The notes under the pieces are model-generated. The model was not told where the DNA came from, did no database searches, and saw nothing but the letters and a program-made list of their open reading frames with translations. Position numbers and translations under genes: made by a program. A stretch of DNA of 64,000 nucleotides from Rhodobacter sp. 24-YEA-8 (GTDB taxonomy: Bacteria > Pseudomonadota > Alphaproteobacteria > Rhodobacterales > Rhodobacteraceae), in assembly GCF_900105075.1 (NCBI RefSeq), contig NZ_FNSK01000001.1, positions 2,949,001 through 3,013,000 on the forward strand, in the 5' to 3' direction. Below are positions 17,567 to 27,094 of this stretch, piece after piece; position 1 is the stretch's first letter, and every line of letters starts with the position of its first letter.

Positions 17567-19588
17567 ATGCAGAACGTCCAGATCAGCCTGCCGCTTCTTC
17601 GCCTGCCAATCTCTGCCAGCGTAAGCCTTGCGGGGACGAAATCCGGTGCCGGTGATCAGCCAGGGGCGGATCTGTTTTCGCTCGACCTTGCCTCTGATGG
17701 TACAGACACGCCGCTGCGGGTTTCCGCGCCAACGGCCGCGCTTCCGGAAGCAGAGCCTGAGGGTCCCGATCTGGCCGACAGCTACGAGACCTGTGACCTG
17801 CCCCTTGCCACAGGCGGGCATGAGGCGGATCGGACAAGGCGGAATAACGGCTTCGCCTTTGTACCCGCGCTCCAGTACAGGCTGCCCCAGTCCGACAGAG
17901 ATCCCGAAGCCGAAGAGATACTGCCTGACGACAAGCCGGCTCCGGCGCCGCCTCATCCGACCGGGACGAGGCAGGCTGAAGCGGGTGATTTCGCGCGGGT
18001 CGGAGATCGCGCAGCACCCGCTCCGCCCCAGTATAGGCTGCCCCAGTCTGGCAGAGATCCTGAAGCCGAAGAGGCACTGCCTGACCACAAACCGGCTCCG
18101 GCGCTGCCTCATCCGACCGAGACAAACCAGGCTACAGAATGTGATCTCGCGCGGGTCAGAGATCGCGCAGCACCCGCCCCCATTTCGCTGCCGGGTGGAC
18201 GTGAAACGCGGATCATTTGCGCGGCGCCCCCTGGTTCCGGTAAGTTGCCCGAACCGATCTGGTCCGCAGTGCCAGATCTGCCAGACGGGCCGGAAAGCGG
18301 CACTGGCAACCTTCCAGTTGCGCCGAGCGGTCAGAGTCTCTTGCAACCTGCAAATCCGTCTCCCGACGTGACCTCTGACGCAAATCCTGAACGCCGGGCG
18401 CAGCCCCGTATTCCGGATCCGGCCGCCGCAGCACCGCCCCCCCTCCAGGTCGAACCATTCGGGCCGGCCAATGGGTTGCCCGAGCCGCCGCTCGCACCGA
18501 CTCGTCCCCTGGCCATCGAGACGCCTCCGTCTGCCCACCTGCCCCGCGCTGAAAGCACACGGGAATGGCCCGCTCAGCGACATCTGCCGCCCCTGCCACC
18601 ACCGACAGGGGCAGAGCCTGGTCGTCTGACACCGTCTCCGCCTGATGCGAACGTGAACACCGGCGAGACCTCTGCCCGGATCGCGCCTGAACCGGCCCGT
18701 CTCGCAGCACCACAACAGTCGCATATTGCAGGGGCCGTAACTGGCAGCACGCCCCTGTCGGACCTTACGGATCAGGTCCTGCCTGCAGTTGCAGCGCCTT
18801 TGCCACCGCCGTCCCGTCCCGCGCCGCCACAGGCAGAGGTGAAGCCCCAAAACCTCGCGCCATTGCGGAACTCCAGGACAGAATCGCTGCCTCTTGTCAT
18901 GCCGGTCATAGCTGTTGCATCGCGATCTGCGGTTCCCGGGCACAAGGCTGAGACGGCTGAACCGGTTCTTCCCGAAAACGTCAGAACCGCCGCGAATACT
19001 GAAATAATTTCGCGGCAACCGGCGGCATCCGCCGTGACCAGAACCGAATCCGATCCCCTCGCCAATGAGGCTCCGCTGCCCGCCGGCACCGGCCAGTCCG
19101 ACCCTGGCACGGCGCCGCTCGGCACATATCATATGCCCACGGGACGTGAGATCCCGCCGCATCATGTGGCACCGGCCACACGTCCCGAAATGCCGGCACA
19201 GGTTCCGGCCCAGATCAGCCAGGCCGTCATAAATGCCGGCGGCCCGGTGACCGAACTGCGGCTTTCGCCGGAAGAGCTCGGGACGGTGCGGATTGAAGTG
19301 AAAACCGAGCGCGAGAAGGTGACGGTCACTTTGCTGGCTGAACGTCCGGAAACGCTGGATCTCCTTCGCCGCCATGCAGATCGCCTGGTGGCAGAATTCA
19401 GGGCGGCCGGTTTCAGTGAGATGAACCTTGGTTTCGGAAACCTCTCTGCCGGTGATCAGGGGGGCGCACAGCCTGGCCCTGCCCCTTCTGTCCCTGAGAT
19501 GACCGAGGCGGCAATTTCTGCCGCGACCCCGATTTCGGCGCCGGAGACAAGGTCCGGCCCGCAAGCTTCACTTTATCTCAGATTGTAG
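17567..19588 (+). CDS. fliK: Flagellar hook-length control protein FliK
   Basis: The product has 673 residues. Most of it is a low-complexity Pro/Ala/Arg/Glu-rich ruler region, including a tandem repeat (17873-18184). The C-terminal domain (about residues 545-640) is the conserved FliK switch domain: VTELRLSPEELGTVRIEV, then LDLLRRHADRLVAEFRAAGF, which triggers the substrate switch at FlhB. The start ATG at 17567 has only a modest binding site (AGAAGAG). flgD follows 8 bases after the stop, so hook assembly and length control are co-expressed. An open frame of similar length on the opposite strand is a composition artefact. Confidence 0.88.
   Translation: MQNVQISLPLLRLPISASVSLAGTKSGAGDQPGADLFSLDLASDGTDTPLRVSAPTAALPEAEPEGPDLADSYETCDLPLATGGHEADRTRRNNGFAFVPALQYRLPQSDRDPEAEEILPDDKPAPAPPHPTGTRQAEAGDFARVGDRAAPAPPQYRLPQSGRDPEAEEALPDHKPAPALPHPTETNQATECDLARVRDRAAPAPISLPGGRETRIICAAPPGSGKLPEPIWSAVPDLPDGPESGTGNLPVAPSGQSLLQPANPSPDVTSDANPERRAQPRIPDPAAAAPPPLQVEPFGPANGLPEPPLAPTRPLAIETPPSAHLPRAESTREWPAQRHLPPLPPPTGAEPGRLTPSPPDANVNTGETSARIAPEPARLAAPQQSHIAGAVTGSTPLSDLTDQVLPAVAAPLPPPSRPAPPQAEVKPQNLAPLRNSRTESLPLVMPVIAVASRSAVPGHKAETAEPVLPENVRTAANTEIISRQPAASAVTRTESDPLANEAPLPAGTGQSDPGTAPLGTYHMPTGREIPPHHVAPATRPEMPAQVPAQISQAVINAGGPVTELRLSPEELGTVRIEVKTEREKVTVTLLAERPETLDLLRRHADRLVAEFRAAGFSEMNLGFGNLSAGDQGGAQPGPAPSVPEMTEAAISAATPISAPETRSGPQASLYLRL
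17873..18184 (+). repeat. Tandem duplication of 156 bases inside fliK
   Basis: Two consecutive copies of a 156-base unit (17873-18028 and 18029-18184) encode two 52-residue repeats that begin QYRLPQSxRDPEAEE and end DRAAPAP. The copies differ at scattered bases and keep the frame, so the duplication is not brand new. It lengthens the ruler part of FliK. Confidence 0.85.
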
Positions 19589-19596
19589 GAGAAGAC

Positions 19597-20256
19597 ATGC
19601 AGGTCAATGCGGTGAATTCCGCCTACGGGGCAGCTCAGGCACCCTCTGAAACCTCGGCACTCTCGTCGGATTTCACGACATTTCTGAAGATGCTCACGGT
19701 TCAGATGCAAAACCAGGACCCGATGAACCCGATGGAATCCACGGATTTCGCGGTACAGCTCGCGACGTTTTCCGGCGTGGAACAACAGGTGCGCACCAAT
19801 CAGCTGCTCAGCGCGATGTCGGGGGAGTTTTCGCTGATGGGGATGGCACAGCTGGCGGGCTGGGTCGGCCAGGAGGCGAGGGCTGCGGCAGATGTCGTCT
19901 GGTTCGGTGGCAACCCGGTGACACTCTCGCCCAATCCGGCCTCGACGGCGGATCAGGTTGTGCTGGTTGTACGTGACTCACGTGGCAATCTGGTGTCGCG
20001 CGAGGACCTGCCGGTCTCGGCCGAGCCCTATCAATGGCTTGGCGGCGATGCGGCCGGCAACCGGCTTCCGGATGGCCGCTATATCCTGACACTTGAAAGC
20101 TGGCGGGAAGGGACGCTGCTTGGCGAAGATCCGGTCGAATATTATGGCCGCGTCGTAGAGGCCAGGGGCGGCGCCAAAGGAACGATGCTGGTTTTCGAAG
20201 GCGGGATCGAGGTCCCCTCGGGCTCGGTCACGGCTTTGCGCCTGGCCCGGAACTGA
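19597..20256 (+). CDS. flgD: Flagellar hook capping protein FlgD
   Basis: The product has 219 residues. The N-terminal export and cap segment is plain: FLKMLTVQMQNQDPMNPM (about 30-47), then STDFAVQLATFSGVEQQ, the strongest signature of FlgD. The C-terminal part (about 95-215) has the FlgD Ig-like and Tudor-like sequence, with GNRLPDGRYILTLES typical of the Ig-like fold. FlgD forms the cap on which hook subunits assemble and is exported by the flagellar secretion system. A binding site GTAGGAG lies 6-12 bases before the ATG. It follows fliK by 8 bases and converges with ubiB four bases downstream. Confidence 0.95.
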   Translation: MQVNAVNSAYGAAQAPSETSALSSDFTTFLKMLTVQMQNQDPMNPMESTDFAVQLATFSGVEQQVRTNQLLSAMSGEFSLMGMAQLAGWVGQEARAAADVVWFGGNPVTLSPNPASTADQVVLVVRDSRGNLVSREDLPVSAEPYQWLGGDAAGNRLPDGRYILTLESWREGTLLGEDPVEYYGRVVEARGGAKGTMLVFEGGIEVPSGSVTALRLARN

Positions 20257-20260
20257 CCCC

Positions 20261-21802
20261 TCAGAACAGTTTCGCAATCAGCACGGCCGCCCCGAGCGTC
20301 CCCAGCGTCATCGCGGCCGCGAGCAGCAGGACTGTACCCCAGCCAAAGCCCGGAACCGGGCGCTGCATCTGATTGCGTTCGTCCAGAGCAACCAGCCTTG
20401 CCTCGGCCAAAGCCGGGAGCCGGGGCAAAAACCGCGCCAGAACGCGGCTGGTGCGCCAGAGATCACGCAGCACCGCTTTGGGCCCGATACTGGTGCGAAT
20501 ATAGGATTCGACCACCGGCCGTGCGACTTCCCACATGTTCAGATGTGGGTCGAGGCTTCGTGCCACGCCTTCGACGACAACCATGGTGCGCTGCAGCAGG
20601 ATCAGCTCGGTCCTGGTTTCCATGCCAAAACGCTCGGTCACCTCGAACAGATAGGCCAGCAGCTTTGCCATCGAGATCCGGTTCGCCTCCATACCGAAAA
20701 TCGGCTCTCCGACCGCGCGCAGGGCCCGGGCGAATTCGTCGATATTGCGGTCTGCCGGCACATAGCCCGCCTCGAAATGCACTTCGGCGACGCGGCGATA
20801 ATCCTTCTGGATAAAGCCCATCAGGATCTCGGCATAAACGCGGCGGGTATATTCGTCGATCCGCCCCATGATCCCGAAATCATAGACGATCAGATCGCCA
20901 TTCGGGGCGACCTTCAGATTGCCCTGATGCATATCGGCATGGAAGAAGCCGTCCCGCAGCGCATGCGACAGAAAAAGCACCAGCACCCGCCGGCCAAGTT
21001 CCGCCCGGTCGATTCCGGCGGCGTCGATTGCGGCGATTTCGTTAAGCCCGATCCCCTCGGCCCAGTCGATTGTCAGCACAGTCCGCCCCGAAAGCCCCCA
21101 ATGCGGGCGCGGCACGACAAGCCGGTCATCTTTGGCCGTATGTTCTGCAAATTCAGCGGCTTCGGCACATTCCAGCCGCAGATCCAGCTCGCCCTGCACC
21201 ACGCCATCGAAATGCGCGACCACATCGGAAGGCCGCAACCGGCGCGAAAACGGCGCCAGTCGCTCCATCCATTTCGCCGCATAATAAAAGGCGTCGATAT
21301 CCCTGCGGAAAGCGCGCTCGATCCCCGGGCGGAGGACCTTCACCGCCACTTCGGCGCCTGTATCACGCAGGCGCGCATGGTGAACCTGGGCAATCGAGGC
21401 CGCGGCGACCGGCTCGGAAAGCTCGGAAAAAAGTGCATCGGCGGGGGCGCCGAATTCCGCGGCAATGATCTTGCGCGCCTCCTCCATCGGGAAGGGCGGC
21501 AGTTTGTCCTGCAGATATTTCAGCTGATCGGCCAGCTCGGCGCCGACAATATCGGGGCGCGTCGAAAGCACCTGACCCAGCTTGATATAGGCCGGCCCAA
21601 GCGCGGTGATCGCACGCGTCACCGGCGGCAACGAAGGATCCCCCTTCAGCCCGAGGAAACGGAACGGCCGCCCCAGCAGACGCGCGGCGAAACGCAGCCG
21701 CGGCGAGACTTCCATCGCCTCGAGCGCCACGACCATGGCGCCGGTACGCTCGAAAGTCGCGCCGGTGCGGATCAGCCGCCAGATATTATGCGGGCCGCGC
21801 AT
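20261..21802 (-). CDS. ubiB: Ubiquinone biosynthesis accessory ATPase UbiB
   Basis: The product has 513 residues, the usual length for UbiB, an atypical kinase-like ATPase required for the aerobic hydroxylation steps of ubiquinone synthesis. Visible features are the KxGQ-type motif (IKLGQVLSTR), the invariant Lys (EVAVKVLRPG) and the catalytic-loop region HADMHQGNL with the metal site YDFGIMG. Two C-terminal transmembrane helices (about 465-510) anchor it in the inner membrane. I chose the ATG at 21802, one base after the ubiE stop, in place of the upstream TTG/ATG options inside ubiE. It is co-transcribed with ubiE. Confidence 0.95.
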   Translation of the reverse strand: MRGPHNIWRLIRTGATFERTGAMVVALEAMEVSPRLRFAARLLGRPFRFLGLKGDPSLPPVTRAITALGPAYIKLGQVLSTRPDIVGAELADQLKYLQDKLPPFPMEEARKIIAAEFGAPADALFSELSEPVAAASIAQVHHARLRDTGAEVAVKVLRPGIERAFRRDIDAFYYAAKWMERLAPFSRRLRPSDVVAHFDGVVQGELDLRLECAEAAEFAEHTAKDDRLVVPRPHWGLSGRTVLTIDWAEGIGLNEIAAIDAAGIDRAELGRRVLVLFLSHALRDGFFHADMHQGNLKVAPNGDLIVYDFGIMGRIDEYTRRVYAEILMGFIQKDYRRVAEVHFEAGYVPADRNIDEFARALRAVGEPIFGMEANRISMAKLLAYLFEVTERFGMETRTELILLQRTMVVVEGVARSLDPHLNMWEVARPVVESYIRTSIGPKAVLRDLWRTSRVLARFLPRLPALAEARLVALDERNQMQRPVPGFGWGTVLLLAAAMTLGTLGAAVLIAKLF

Positions 21803-21803
21803 C

Positions 21804-22553
21804 TCAGACCTTCCAGCCGGAATGCAGCGCCGCAATCCCCAGCGAAAGGTTGCGATATTTCACCAGGTCGAACCCGGCCTTGCGGATCATATCAGCAAAG
21901 ACCTCTTGTTCCGGGAATTTGCGGATCGATTCCACCAGATATTGATAGGACTCGCGGTCACCCGTCACCATCTGGCCCATCGGCGGGATGATGTTGAAAG
22001 AATAAAGGTCATAGACCTTTTGCATCAGATCATTCGGGATCTGGCTGAACTCCAGCACCATGAGCCGCCCGCCGGGGCGCAGCACGCGGTAAGCCTCGGA
22101 CAAAGCGTCCTGAACCCGTGTCACATTCCGGATCCCGAAGCTGATCGTATAGGTGTCAAAGCTGTTCGTGGCAAAGGGCAGCGCCATGGCATCCCCGACC
22201 ACCCAGTCGAGCTGATCGGCCATGCTGGCGGCCTCGGCGCGGGTGCGCCCGGCGATCAGCATGTTTTCGGTCATATCGCAGACCACCGCCGATGCGCCCG
22301 GCGCGCGGGTCAGATAGCGAAAGGCCACGTCTCCGGTGCCGCCCGCCACATCCAGAAGCCGCGTCCCGGGCCTTGGGGCCAGCCAGTCCATCATCGCATC
22401 CTTCCAGATCCGATGGATGCCGACCGACATCAGGTCATTCATGACGTCATATTTCGAGGCGACCGAAGAAAACACGCCATGGACCAGGCCCGCCTTTTCT
22501 TCCTCCCGCACGTCGCGAAAGCCGAAATGAGTGGTTTTGTCCTGATCTGACAT
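21804..22553 (-). CDS. ubiE: Ubiquinone/menaquinone C-methyltransferase UbiE
   Basis: The product has 249 residues and is an S-adenosylmethionine-dependent methyltransferase of the quinone ring. The SAM-binding motif [14 protein letters not shown] is at about 66-79. The UbiE signatures [10 protein letters not shown] (about 34-43) and the block near [13 protein letters not shown] are clear. It is the first gene of a ubiE-ubiB unit and diverges from mutM, with 149 bases between the two start codons. The order ubiB-ubiE-mutM near dnaA is typical of Rhodobacterales. Confidence 0.97.
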   Translation of the reverse strand: MSDQDKTTHFGFRDVREEEKAGLVHGVFSSVASKYDVMNDLMSVGIHRIWKDAMMDWLAPRPGTRLLDVAGGTGDVAFRYLTRAPGASAVVCDMTENMLIAGRTRAEAASMADQLDWVVGDAMALPFATNSFDTYTISFGIRNVTRVQDALSEAYRVLRPGGRLMVLEFSQIPNDLMQKVYDLYSFNIIPPMGQMVTGDRESYQYLVESIRKFPEQEVFADMIRKAGFDLVKYRNLSLGIAALHSGWKV

Positions 22554-22702
22554 GGTTTTCGCCCGGATTGTGCAGCGGATAGCGGCTCTGCACCGGGGAT
22601 ATACCGCAAGAATGCAAAGGGAAACCAGTCAAACCGCGCAGCCCCTTGGAGCGGCGCGGTCTTGCGCTTAGGTTGCGCTTCGAAATGCGGGGGAAGACGA
22701 AG

Positions 22703-23554
22703 ATGCCGGAACTGCCCGAAGTGGAAACCGTGCGCCGTGGGCTTGAGCCGGTGATGGAAGGGCAGCAGATCCTCACCGCACAGGTAAACCGCCCCGATCT
22801 GCGCTGGCCTTTTCCGCCGCGCATGGCGGAACGGCTGACCGGCGCGCGCATCAATGCGCTGCGGCGGCGGTCTAAATATATCCTTGCGGATCTTTCCAGT
22901 GGCGAGACGCTGCTGATCCATCTCGGCATGTCGGGGCGGATGCTGATCTCGGGCGCGCAGGTCGGCGGCTTCCATCACGACCATCCGCAACCGGCGAAAC
23001 ATGACCATGTCGTCTTCGATATGGAAGGCGGCACCCGCGTCACCTTCAACGATCCCCGCCGTTTCGGCGCGATGGATCTTCTGGATACAGCGAGTGCCGA
23101 GGCGCATCCGCTTCTCGCCGTGATCGGGCCGGAGCCGCTGGGAAATGCGTTTGACGGCGATTATCTGGCGGGGCGGCTTGCGGGGCGGAAGACACCGGTG
23201 AAATCGGCGCTTCTGGATCAGCGGATCGTCGCGGGTCTGGGCAATATTTATGTCTGTGAGGTGTTGTTTCGCGCCGGTATCGCCCCCGACCGCCTTGCCG
23301 GCGATCTGACCGGCAAACAGGCCCAGGGCCTTGTGCCGCTGATCCGCGAAGTGCTGTCAGAGGCGATCGAGGCCGGGGGATCTTCGCTGAAAGATTACCG
23401 TCAGGCCGATGGCGAGCTTGGCTATTTCCAGCACAGTTTCCGCGTCTATGGCCGCGAGGGCGGCGCCTGCACCACGCCTGGCTGCAAAGGCAGCATCGCG
23501 CGGATCGTGCAGGCAGGCAGATCTTCCTTCTACTGTCCGGATTGCCAGAGATAA
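22703..23554 (+). CDS. mutM: Formamidopyrimidine-DNA glycosylase (Fpg/MutM)
   Basis: The product has 283 residues and removes 8-oxoguanine and ring-opened purines from DNA. The catalytic N-terminus [10 protein letters not shown] is intact: after Met removal, Pro1 is the nucleophile and Glu2 the acid. The DNA-binding block KRRSKYI-like ([11 protein letters not shown]), HLGMSGRM, and [13 protein letters not shown] are present. The C-terminal zinc finger has four Cys (CTTPGC and CPDC). The start is set by this N-terminus at 22703, not by the longer frame. Confidence 0.97.
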   Translation: MPELPEVETVRRGLEPVMEGQQILTAQVNRPDLRWPFPPRMAERLTGARINALRRRSKYILADLSSGETLLIHLGMSGRMLISGAQVGGFHHDHPQPAKHDHVVFDMEGGTRVTFNDPRRFGAMDLLDTASAEAHPLLAVIGPEPLGNAFDGDYLAGRLAGRKTPVKSALLDQRIVAGLGNIYVCEVLFRAGIAPDRLAGDLTGKQAQGLVPLIREVLSEAIEAGGSSLKDYRQADGELGYFQHSFRVYGREGGACTTPGCKGSIARIVQAGRSSFYCPDCQR

Positions 23555-23621
23555 GGGCTCAGCTTGCCTTCCCGGGCCTCAGGTGGCAGGAGTCACGGAT
23601 CTGTTAACCGGAGATCCCGCG

Positions 23622-24398
23622 ATGGCCTATGAAACCCTGATCGTCGAGATCGAGGATTATACCTGCCTCATCCGTCTCAACCGCCCCGATGCGCTGAACG
23701 CGCTGAATTCGCAGCTGATGAGAGAACTGGCGCAGGCGGTCACCGCCGCAGACAAGAATGACAAGGTGCGCTGCATCGTGATCACCGGCAGCGAAAAGGC
23801 CTTTGCGGCCGGCGCCGATGTGAAAGAGATGGCGTCCAAGGGCTTTACCGATGTGTTCTTCGACAATCTCTTCGGCCCCGAGGCCGAGGCGATCATGCGC
23901 TGCCGCACTCCTATCATCGCAGCGGTCTCGGGCTATTGCCTTGGCGGCGGCTGCGAGCTGGCGATGCTGAGCGATTTCATCATCGCCGCAGATACTGCGA
24001 AATTCGGCCAGCCCGAGATCAATCTCGGCATTTGCGCCGGAATGGGCGGCACCCAGCGTCTGACGCGGCTCGTGGGCAAGTCGAAATCGATGGATATGCA
24101 TCTGACCGGTCGTTTCATGGAGGCCGCCGAGGCAGAACGGTCGGGCCTTGTGAGCCGTGTCTTCCCGGCAAAAACCCTGCTGGAAGAAGCACTGAGAATC
24201 GCGGCGAAGATCTCCGAAAAGTCGATGATCACCGCGATGATCGTGAAAGAAACCGTGAACCGCGCCGAAGAGACCAGCCTTTCCGAAGGGCTCCTGTTCG
24301 AGCGCCGCATGTTCCATGCCGCCTTCGCGACCGAAGACCAGAAAGAGGGCATGGCGGCCTTCCTGGAAAAGCGGCAGCCACAATTCCGCGACCGCTGA
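23622..24398 (+). CDS. Enoyl-CoA hydratase/isomerase family protein
   Basis: The product has 258 residues, the standard length of a soluble crotonase. Crotonase features are [12 protein letters not shown] (oxyanion hole and CoA site, about residues 63-74), [13 protein letters not shown] (about 104-116) and the acidic pair region [19 protein letters not shown] (about 128-146), which holds the catalytic Glu residues. It should hydrate 2-enoyl-CoA in fatty-acid or amino-acid breakdown. Short-chain specificity is likely but not provable from sequence. GGAG lies 7-10 bases before the ATG. The gene commonly sits between mutM and rpsT in this group. Confidence 0.92.
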   Translation: MAYETLIVEIEDYTCLIRLNRPDALNALNSQLMRELAQAVTAADKNDKVRCIVITGSEKAFAAGADVKEMASKGFTDVFFDNLFGPEAEAIMRCRTPIIAAVSGYCLGGGCELAMLSDFIIAADTAKFGQPEINLGICAGMGGTQRLTRLVGKSKSMDMHLTGRFMEAAEAERSGLVSRVFPAKTLLEEALRIAAKISEKSMITAMIVKETVNRAEETSLSEGLLFERRMFHAAFATEDQKEGMAAFLEKRQPQFRDR

Positions 24399-24405
24399 TT
24401 CCCGT

Positions 24406-24441
24406 TTGCAAAGCCGGGGCCTTTCACGTATAGGCCCCGGC
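24406..24441 (+). promoter_or_regulatory. Probable rpsT promoter within an inverted repeat
   Basis: TTGCAA (24406-24411) and TATAGG (24429-24434) are separated by 17 bases, a good sigma-70 promoter for rpsT. An inverted repeat, GCCGGGGCC (24413-24421) and GGCCCCGGC (24433-24441), spans the spacer and the -10 element. It may end the upstream transcript or act as an operator. Confidence 0.5.
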
Positions 24442-24562
24442 AGACATGCGCGTGGGCCCGCTTAGGCATTTGTGATTCCCGTCCTCCGGGCCAGTTCTGG
24501 CCATATGGGCGGGGCCATCGGGTTTCGTGCATTTGTAGTTTGAAATCCGAAGGACAAAGCCC

Positions 24563-24835
24563 ATGGCAAATACCGCCCAGTCGAAAAAACGCGCCCGCCA
24601 GGCCGAAGCACGCTATGACGTGAATAAAGCCCGCCGCTCGCGCATCCGCACCTTCCTGCGCAAAGTTGAAGAAGCCATCGCTTCGGGCGATCAGGCTGCT
24701 GCTGCAGCCGCTCTGAAAGCCGCTCAGCCCGAGCTGGCACGTGGTGTGACCAAGGGCGTTCTGCACAAGAACACCGTTGCGCGCAAAATGTCGCGTCTCG
24801 CGGCCCGTGTGAAAACCACCGGCGCAACCGCCTGA
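24563..24835 (+). CDS. rpsT: 30S ribosomal protein S20
   Basis: The product has 90 residues, very basic and helical, with the classic S20 start [15 protein letters not shown] and the conserved [16 protein letters not shown] segment near the C-terminus. S20 binds 16S rRNA early in small-subunit assembly. A binding site GAAGGAC lies upstream of the ATG. A promoter is visible at 24406-24434 and a strong terminator at 24873-24904, so it forms its own transcription unit. The 128-base leader between promoter and start could host feedback control by S20, as known in other bacteria, but no specific structure is claimed. Confidence 0.98.
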   Translation: MANTAQSKKRARQAEARYDVNKARRSRIRTFLRKVEEAIASGDQAAAAAALKAAQPELARGVTKGVLHKNTVARKMSRLAARVKTTGATA

Positions 24836-24872
24836 ATTCGGTTCACCGTCCCGGCACTATCGGGGAAATTTA

Positions 24873-24904
24873 AGGGCGCGATCCGCAGGGATCGCGCCCT
24901 TTTC
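24873..24904 (+). terminator. Rho-independent terminator of rpsT
   Basis: A perfect 12-bp stem, AGGGCGCGATCC and GGATCGCGCCCT, with a GCAG loop is followed by a T run (24901-24903 plus the last stem T). It lies 38 bases after the rpsT stop. Confidence 0.93.
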
Positions 24905-25525
24905 CGTTCCCGGTTTGGTGCCCTGTCTCCCGGTCCGGAGCCAGTCTGGCAGCAGTACGGCGCAGGCGCGGCGCGAAGACCGCTCCATGCCGCGTTAACA
25001 AAGCGATTCCCCAGGCGCCGGATTGGGGTCAATCCCGCGCGGGAAAAATATACACACTGTCGGATTTCGGGCGGGATTTTGCCGCTGACATGGCCTCAGA
25101 CAGCCAGAGAACGTAGCGCTTCTGCCGCCTCGCCAGGATTCGCCCCGACGGACTCTGTGTCAAGCGAGTTGTTCAGTTGCAGAGCGCGCGCGCCGCTTGC
25201 TACCTTTACCAGGCGATTCACTTCGTCCTGGGGGACAGGGAAATGACGCAAACCTGATATCACAACCGACACTTTGGGCTGCCAGCCAACAAGATCGGGG
25301 ATTTCAGTTTGTGTTCAAACGGATAGAGCCAACAGTCTGGCTTTTATCCGGTGCCCGGCCGGTGCAGCAGGTCTGCCCGGCATGTCTTATGTTTTGCCCT
25401 GCGGCGGAGGATGACCCTCTGACCTTCGCAGCCTTTCCGGCGCGGCGGTCATAGGGTCGGGTCTCGCAAATTCGACCGTGCCGCATCGGGCGGAACGGTG
25501 AGGTGATTGGGCAGGTCTGGTTAGA
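24905..25525. other. dnaA upstream region, no gene seen
   Basis: About 620 bases precede dnaA. No frame is convincing. I looked for an origin: there is no cluster of DnaA boxes (TTATCCACA) and no clear AT-rich unwinding element. A possible promoter is TTGCAG (25177-25182) with a TACCTT-like -10 about 18 bases on. The dnaA leader would then be over 300 bases. The inverted repeat GATTGGGGTCAATC lies at 25021-25034. Confidence 0.4.
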
Positions 25526-26917
25526 ATGACGAATGAAACTTGGGGGCAGATCCGCGAAGGTCTCATCAGCCGGGTCGGACGAAATAATTATACAACGTGG
25601 ATCGAACCCCTGCGGCTGTCACAGCTGGAGGGCGGTGTAGCGCTGTTCGAGGTCCCCACTCCGTTTTTCGGAGATTGGGTGCAACGCAACTATGGCGACC
25701 ATATCCGCAATCAGCTGCTGACCTCCGGCGCTCTGGTCGAACGGCTTGAATTCCTGGTCGGCGCTGAAGCCCCGCGCCCTGCCGCGACCGCGTCTTCCGA
25801 GCGTGCTGCGGGTGCCAGACCCGCTGTTGCCGCGCCTGCATCGCAGACCCGCAGCCGTGCGACCCAGGACGATGATCTTCCGGGCGCACCGCTGGATGGT
25901 CGCTTCACCTTTGAAAGTTTCGTCGTCGGCAAGCCGAACGAGCTTGCCCACGCCGCCGCGCGCCGTGTGGCCGAAGGCGGACCGGTCACCTTTAACCCGC
26001 TCTTTCTCTATGGTGGCGTAGGCCTCGGCAAAACCCACCTGATGCATGCCATCGCGCATGAGCTGCGCGAGCAGAAGCCGGATCTGAAGGTGCTCTATCT
26101 CTCGGCCGAGCAGTTCATGTATCGCTTCATCCAGGCGCTGCGCGACAAACAGGTGATGGATTTCAAATCGTTGTTCCGCTCGGTCGATGTGCTGATGGTA
26201 GATGATGTGCAGTTCATCGCCGGCAAGGATTCCACCCAGGAGGAATTCTTCCATACGTTCAACGCGTTGGTGGATCAGAATAAGCAGATCATCATCTCGG
26301 CCGACCGCGCGCCAGGCGAGATCAAGGATCTGGAGGACCGGATCAAATCACGGCTGCAGTGCGGCCTGGTGGTTGACCTGCATCCGACCGATTACGAACT
26401 GCGTCTCGGCATTTTGCAGCAGAAAGCCGAATTCTACCGTGGCCAATATGGCGGTCTCGCGATCAGCCATGGCGTGCTGGAGTTCCTCGCGCATCGTATC
26501 ACGACCAATGTGCGGGTGCTGGAAGGCGCGCTGACCCGGCTTTACGCCTTCGCCTCGCTGGTCGGGCGTGAAATCACCCTGGAACTGGCGCAGGACTGCC
26601 TCGCCGACATTCTGCGCGCCTCGGATCGTAAACTGTCGATCGAGGAGATCCAGCGCAAGGTCGCCGAGCATTACAATATCAGGCTCTCGGATATGATCGG
26701 GCCAAAACGCCTGCGCACCATCGCGCGGCCGCGTCAGGTGGCGATGTATCTGTCGAAACAGCTGACTTCGCGCTCTTTGCCGGAAATTGGCCGCCGTTTC
26801 GGCGGGCGTGACCATACAACAATCATGCATGGCGTGCGGAAGATCGAGGAACTGGCGGCGCTCGACAGCCAGCTTGCTGACGACATCCAGTTGCTCAAGC
26901 GGCTGTTGCAGGGCTGA
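25526..26917 (+). CDS. dnaA: Chromosomal replication initiator DnaA
   Basis: The product has 463 residues with the full four-domain plan. Domain I (1-80) begins MTNETWGQIREGL. A linker rich in Ala/Arg spans about 85-120. The AAA+ domain carries Walker A GGVGLGKTHL (about 165-175), Walker B MVDDVQF and sensor motifs. The C-terminal domain IV ends with the DnaA signature GGRDHTTIMHGVRKIEEL, which reads DnaA boxes. It opens the origin when bound to ATP. The binding site before the ATG is weak. dnaN follows after 177 bases that hold two perfect palindromes. Confidence 0.98.
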   Translation: MTNETWGQIREGLISRVGRNNYTTWIEPLRLSQLEGGVALFEVPTPFFGDWVQRNYGDHIRNQLLTSGALVERLEFLVGAEAPRPAATASSERAAGARPAVAAPASQTRSRATQDDDLPGAPLDGRFTFESFVVGKPNELAHAAARRVAEGGPVTFNPLFLYGGVGLGKTHLMHAIAHELREQKPDLKVLYLSAEQFMYRFIQALRDKQVMDFKSLFRSVDVLMVDDVQFIAGKDSTQEEFFHTFNALVDQNKQIIISADRAPGEIKDLEDRIKSRLQCGLVVDLHPTDYELRLGILQQKAEFYRGQYGGLAISHGVLEFLAHRITTNVRVLEGALTRLYAFASLVGREITLELAQDCLADILRASDRKLSIEEIQRKVAEHYNIRLSDMIGPKRLRTIARPRQVAMYLSKQLTSRSLPEIGRRFGGRDHTTIMHGVRKIEELAALDSQLADDIQLLKRLLQG

Positions 26918-26921
26918 CCGC

Positions 26922-26967
26922 CCGATTTCTTGCAAGAAATCGGCCCGGAGTTTTTAAAAACTCCGGG
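26922..26967. repeat. Two abutting perfect palindromes between dnaA and dnaN
   Basis: The first (26922-26943, 22 bases) has arms CCGATTTCTTG and CAAGAAATCGG. The second (26944-26967, 24 bases) has arms CCCGGAGTTTTT and AAAAACTCCGGG. They touch with no spacer, begin four bases after the dnaA stop, and have no loop. They may form a dnaA 3' hairpin or be repeat elements or protein sites. Confidence 0.85.
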
Positions 26968-27094
26968 TTGCGCCAGATGGATACGGCTCGGTCTTGACGA
27001 GACTGGCAAAGCTTCGCAAAGTCGGGCAAAACAGGCAACCGGGCTTCCCGGCTCGCTTCGTGCGCCCTGAATGCGGGCAAGAGGATTTAGACGA

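Noticed and set aside
17171..19564. 797-residue open frame on the minus strand across fliK
   Set aside because: Only its last 95 residues (flgJ) are real. The rest is antisense to fliK, full of Arg/Cys/Gly low complexity, and arises from GC-rich codon use.
24905..25525. Replication origin just upstream of dnaA
   Set aside because: No DnaA-box cluster or AT-rich unwinding element was found. One weak TTTATCCGG is not enough. In alphaproteobacteria the origin is often not beside dnaA.
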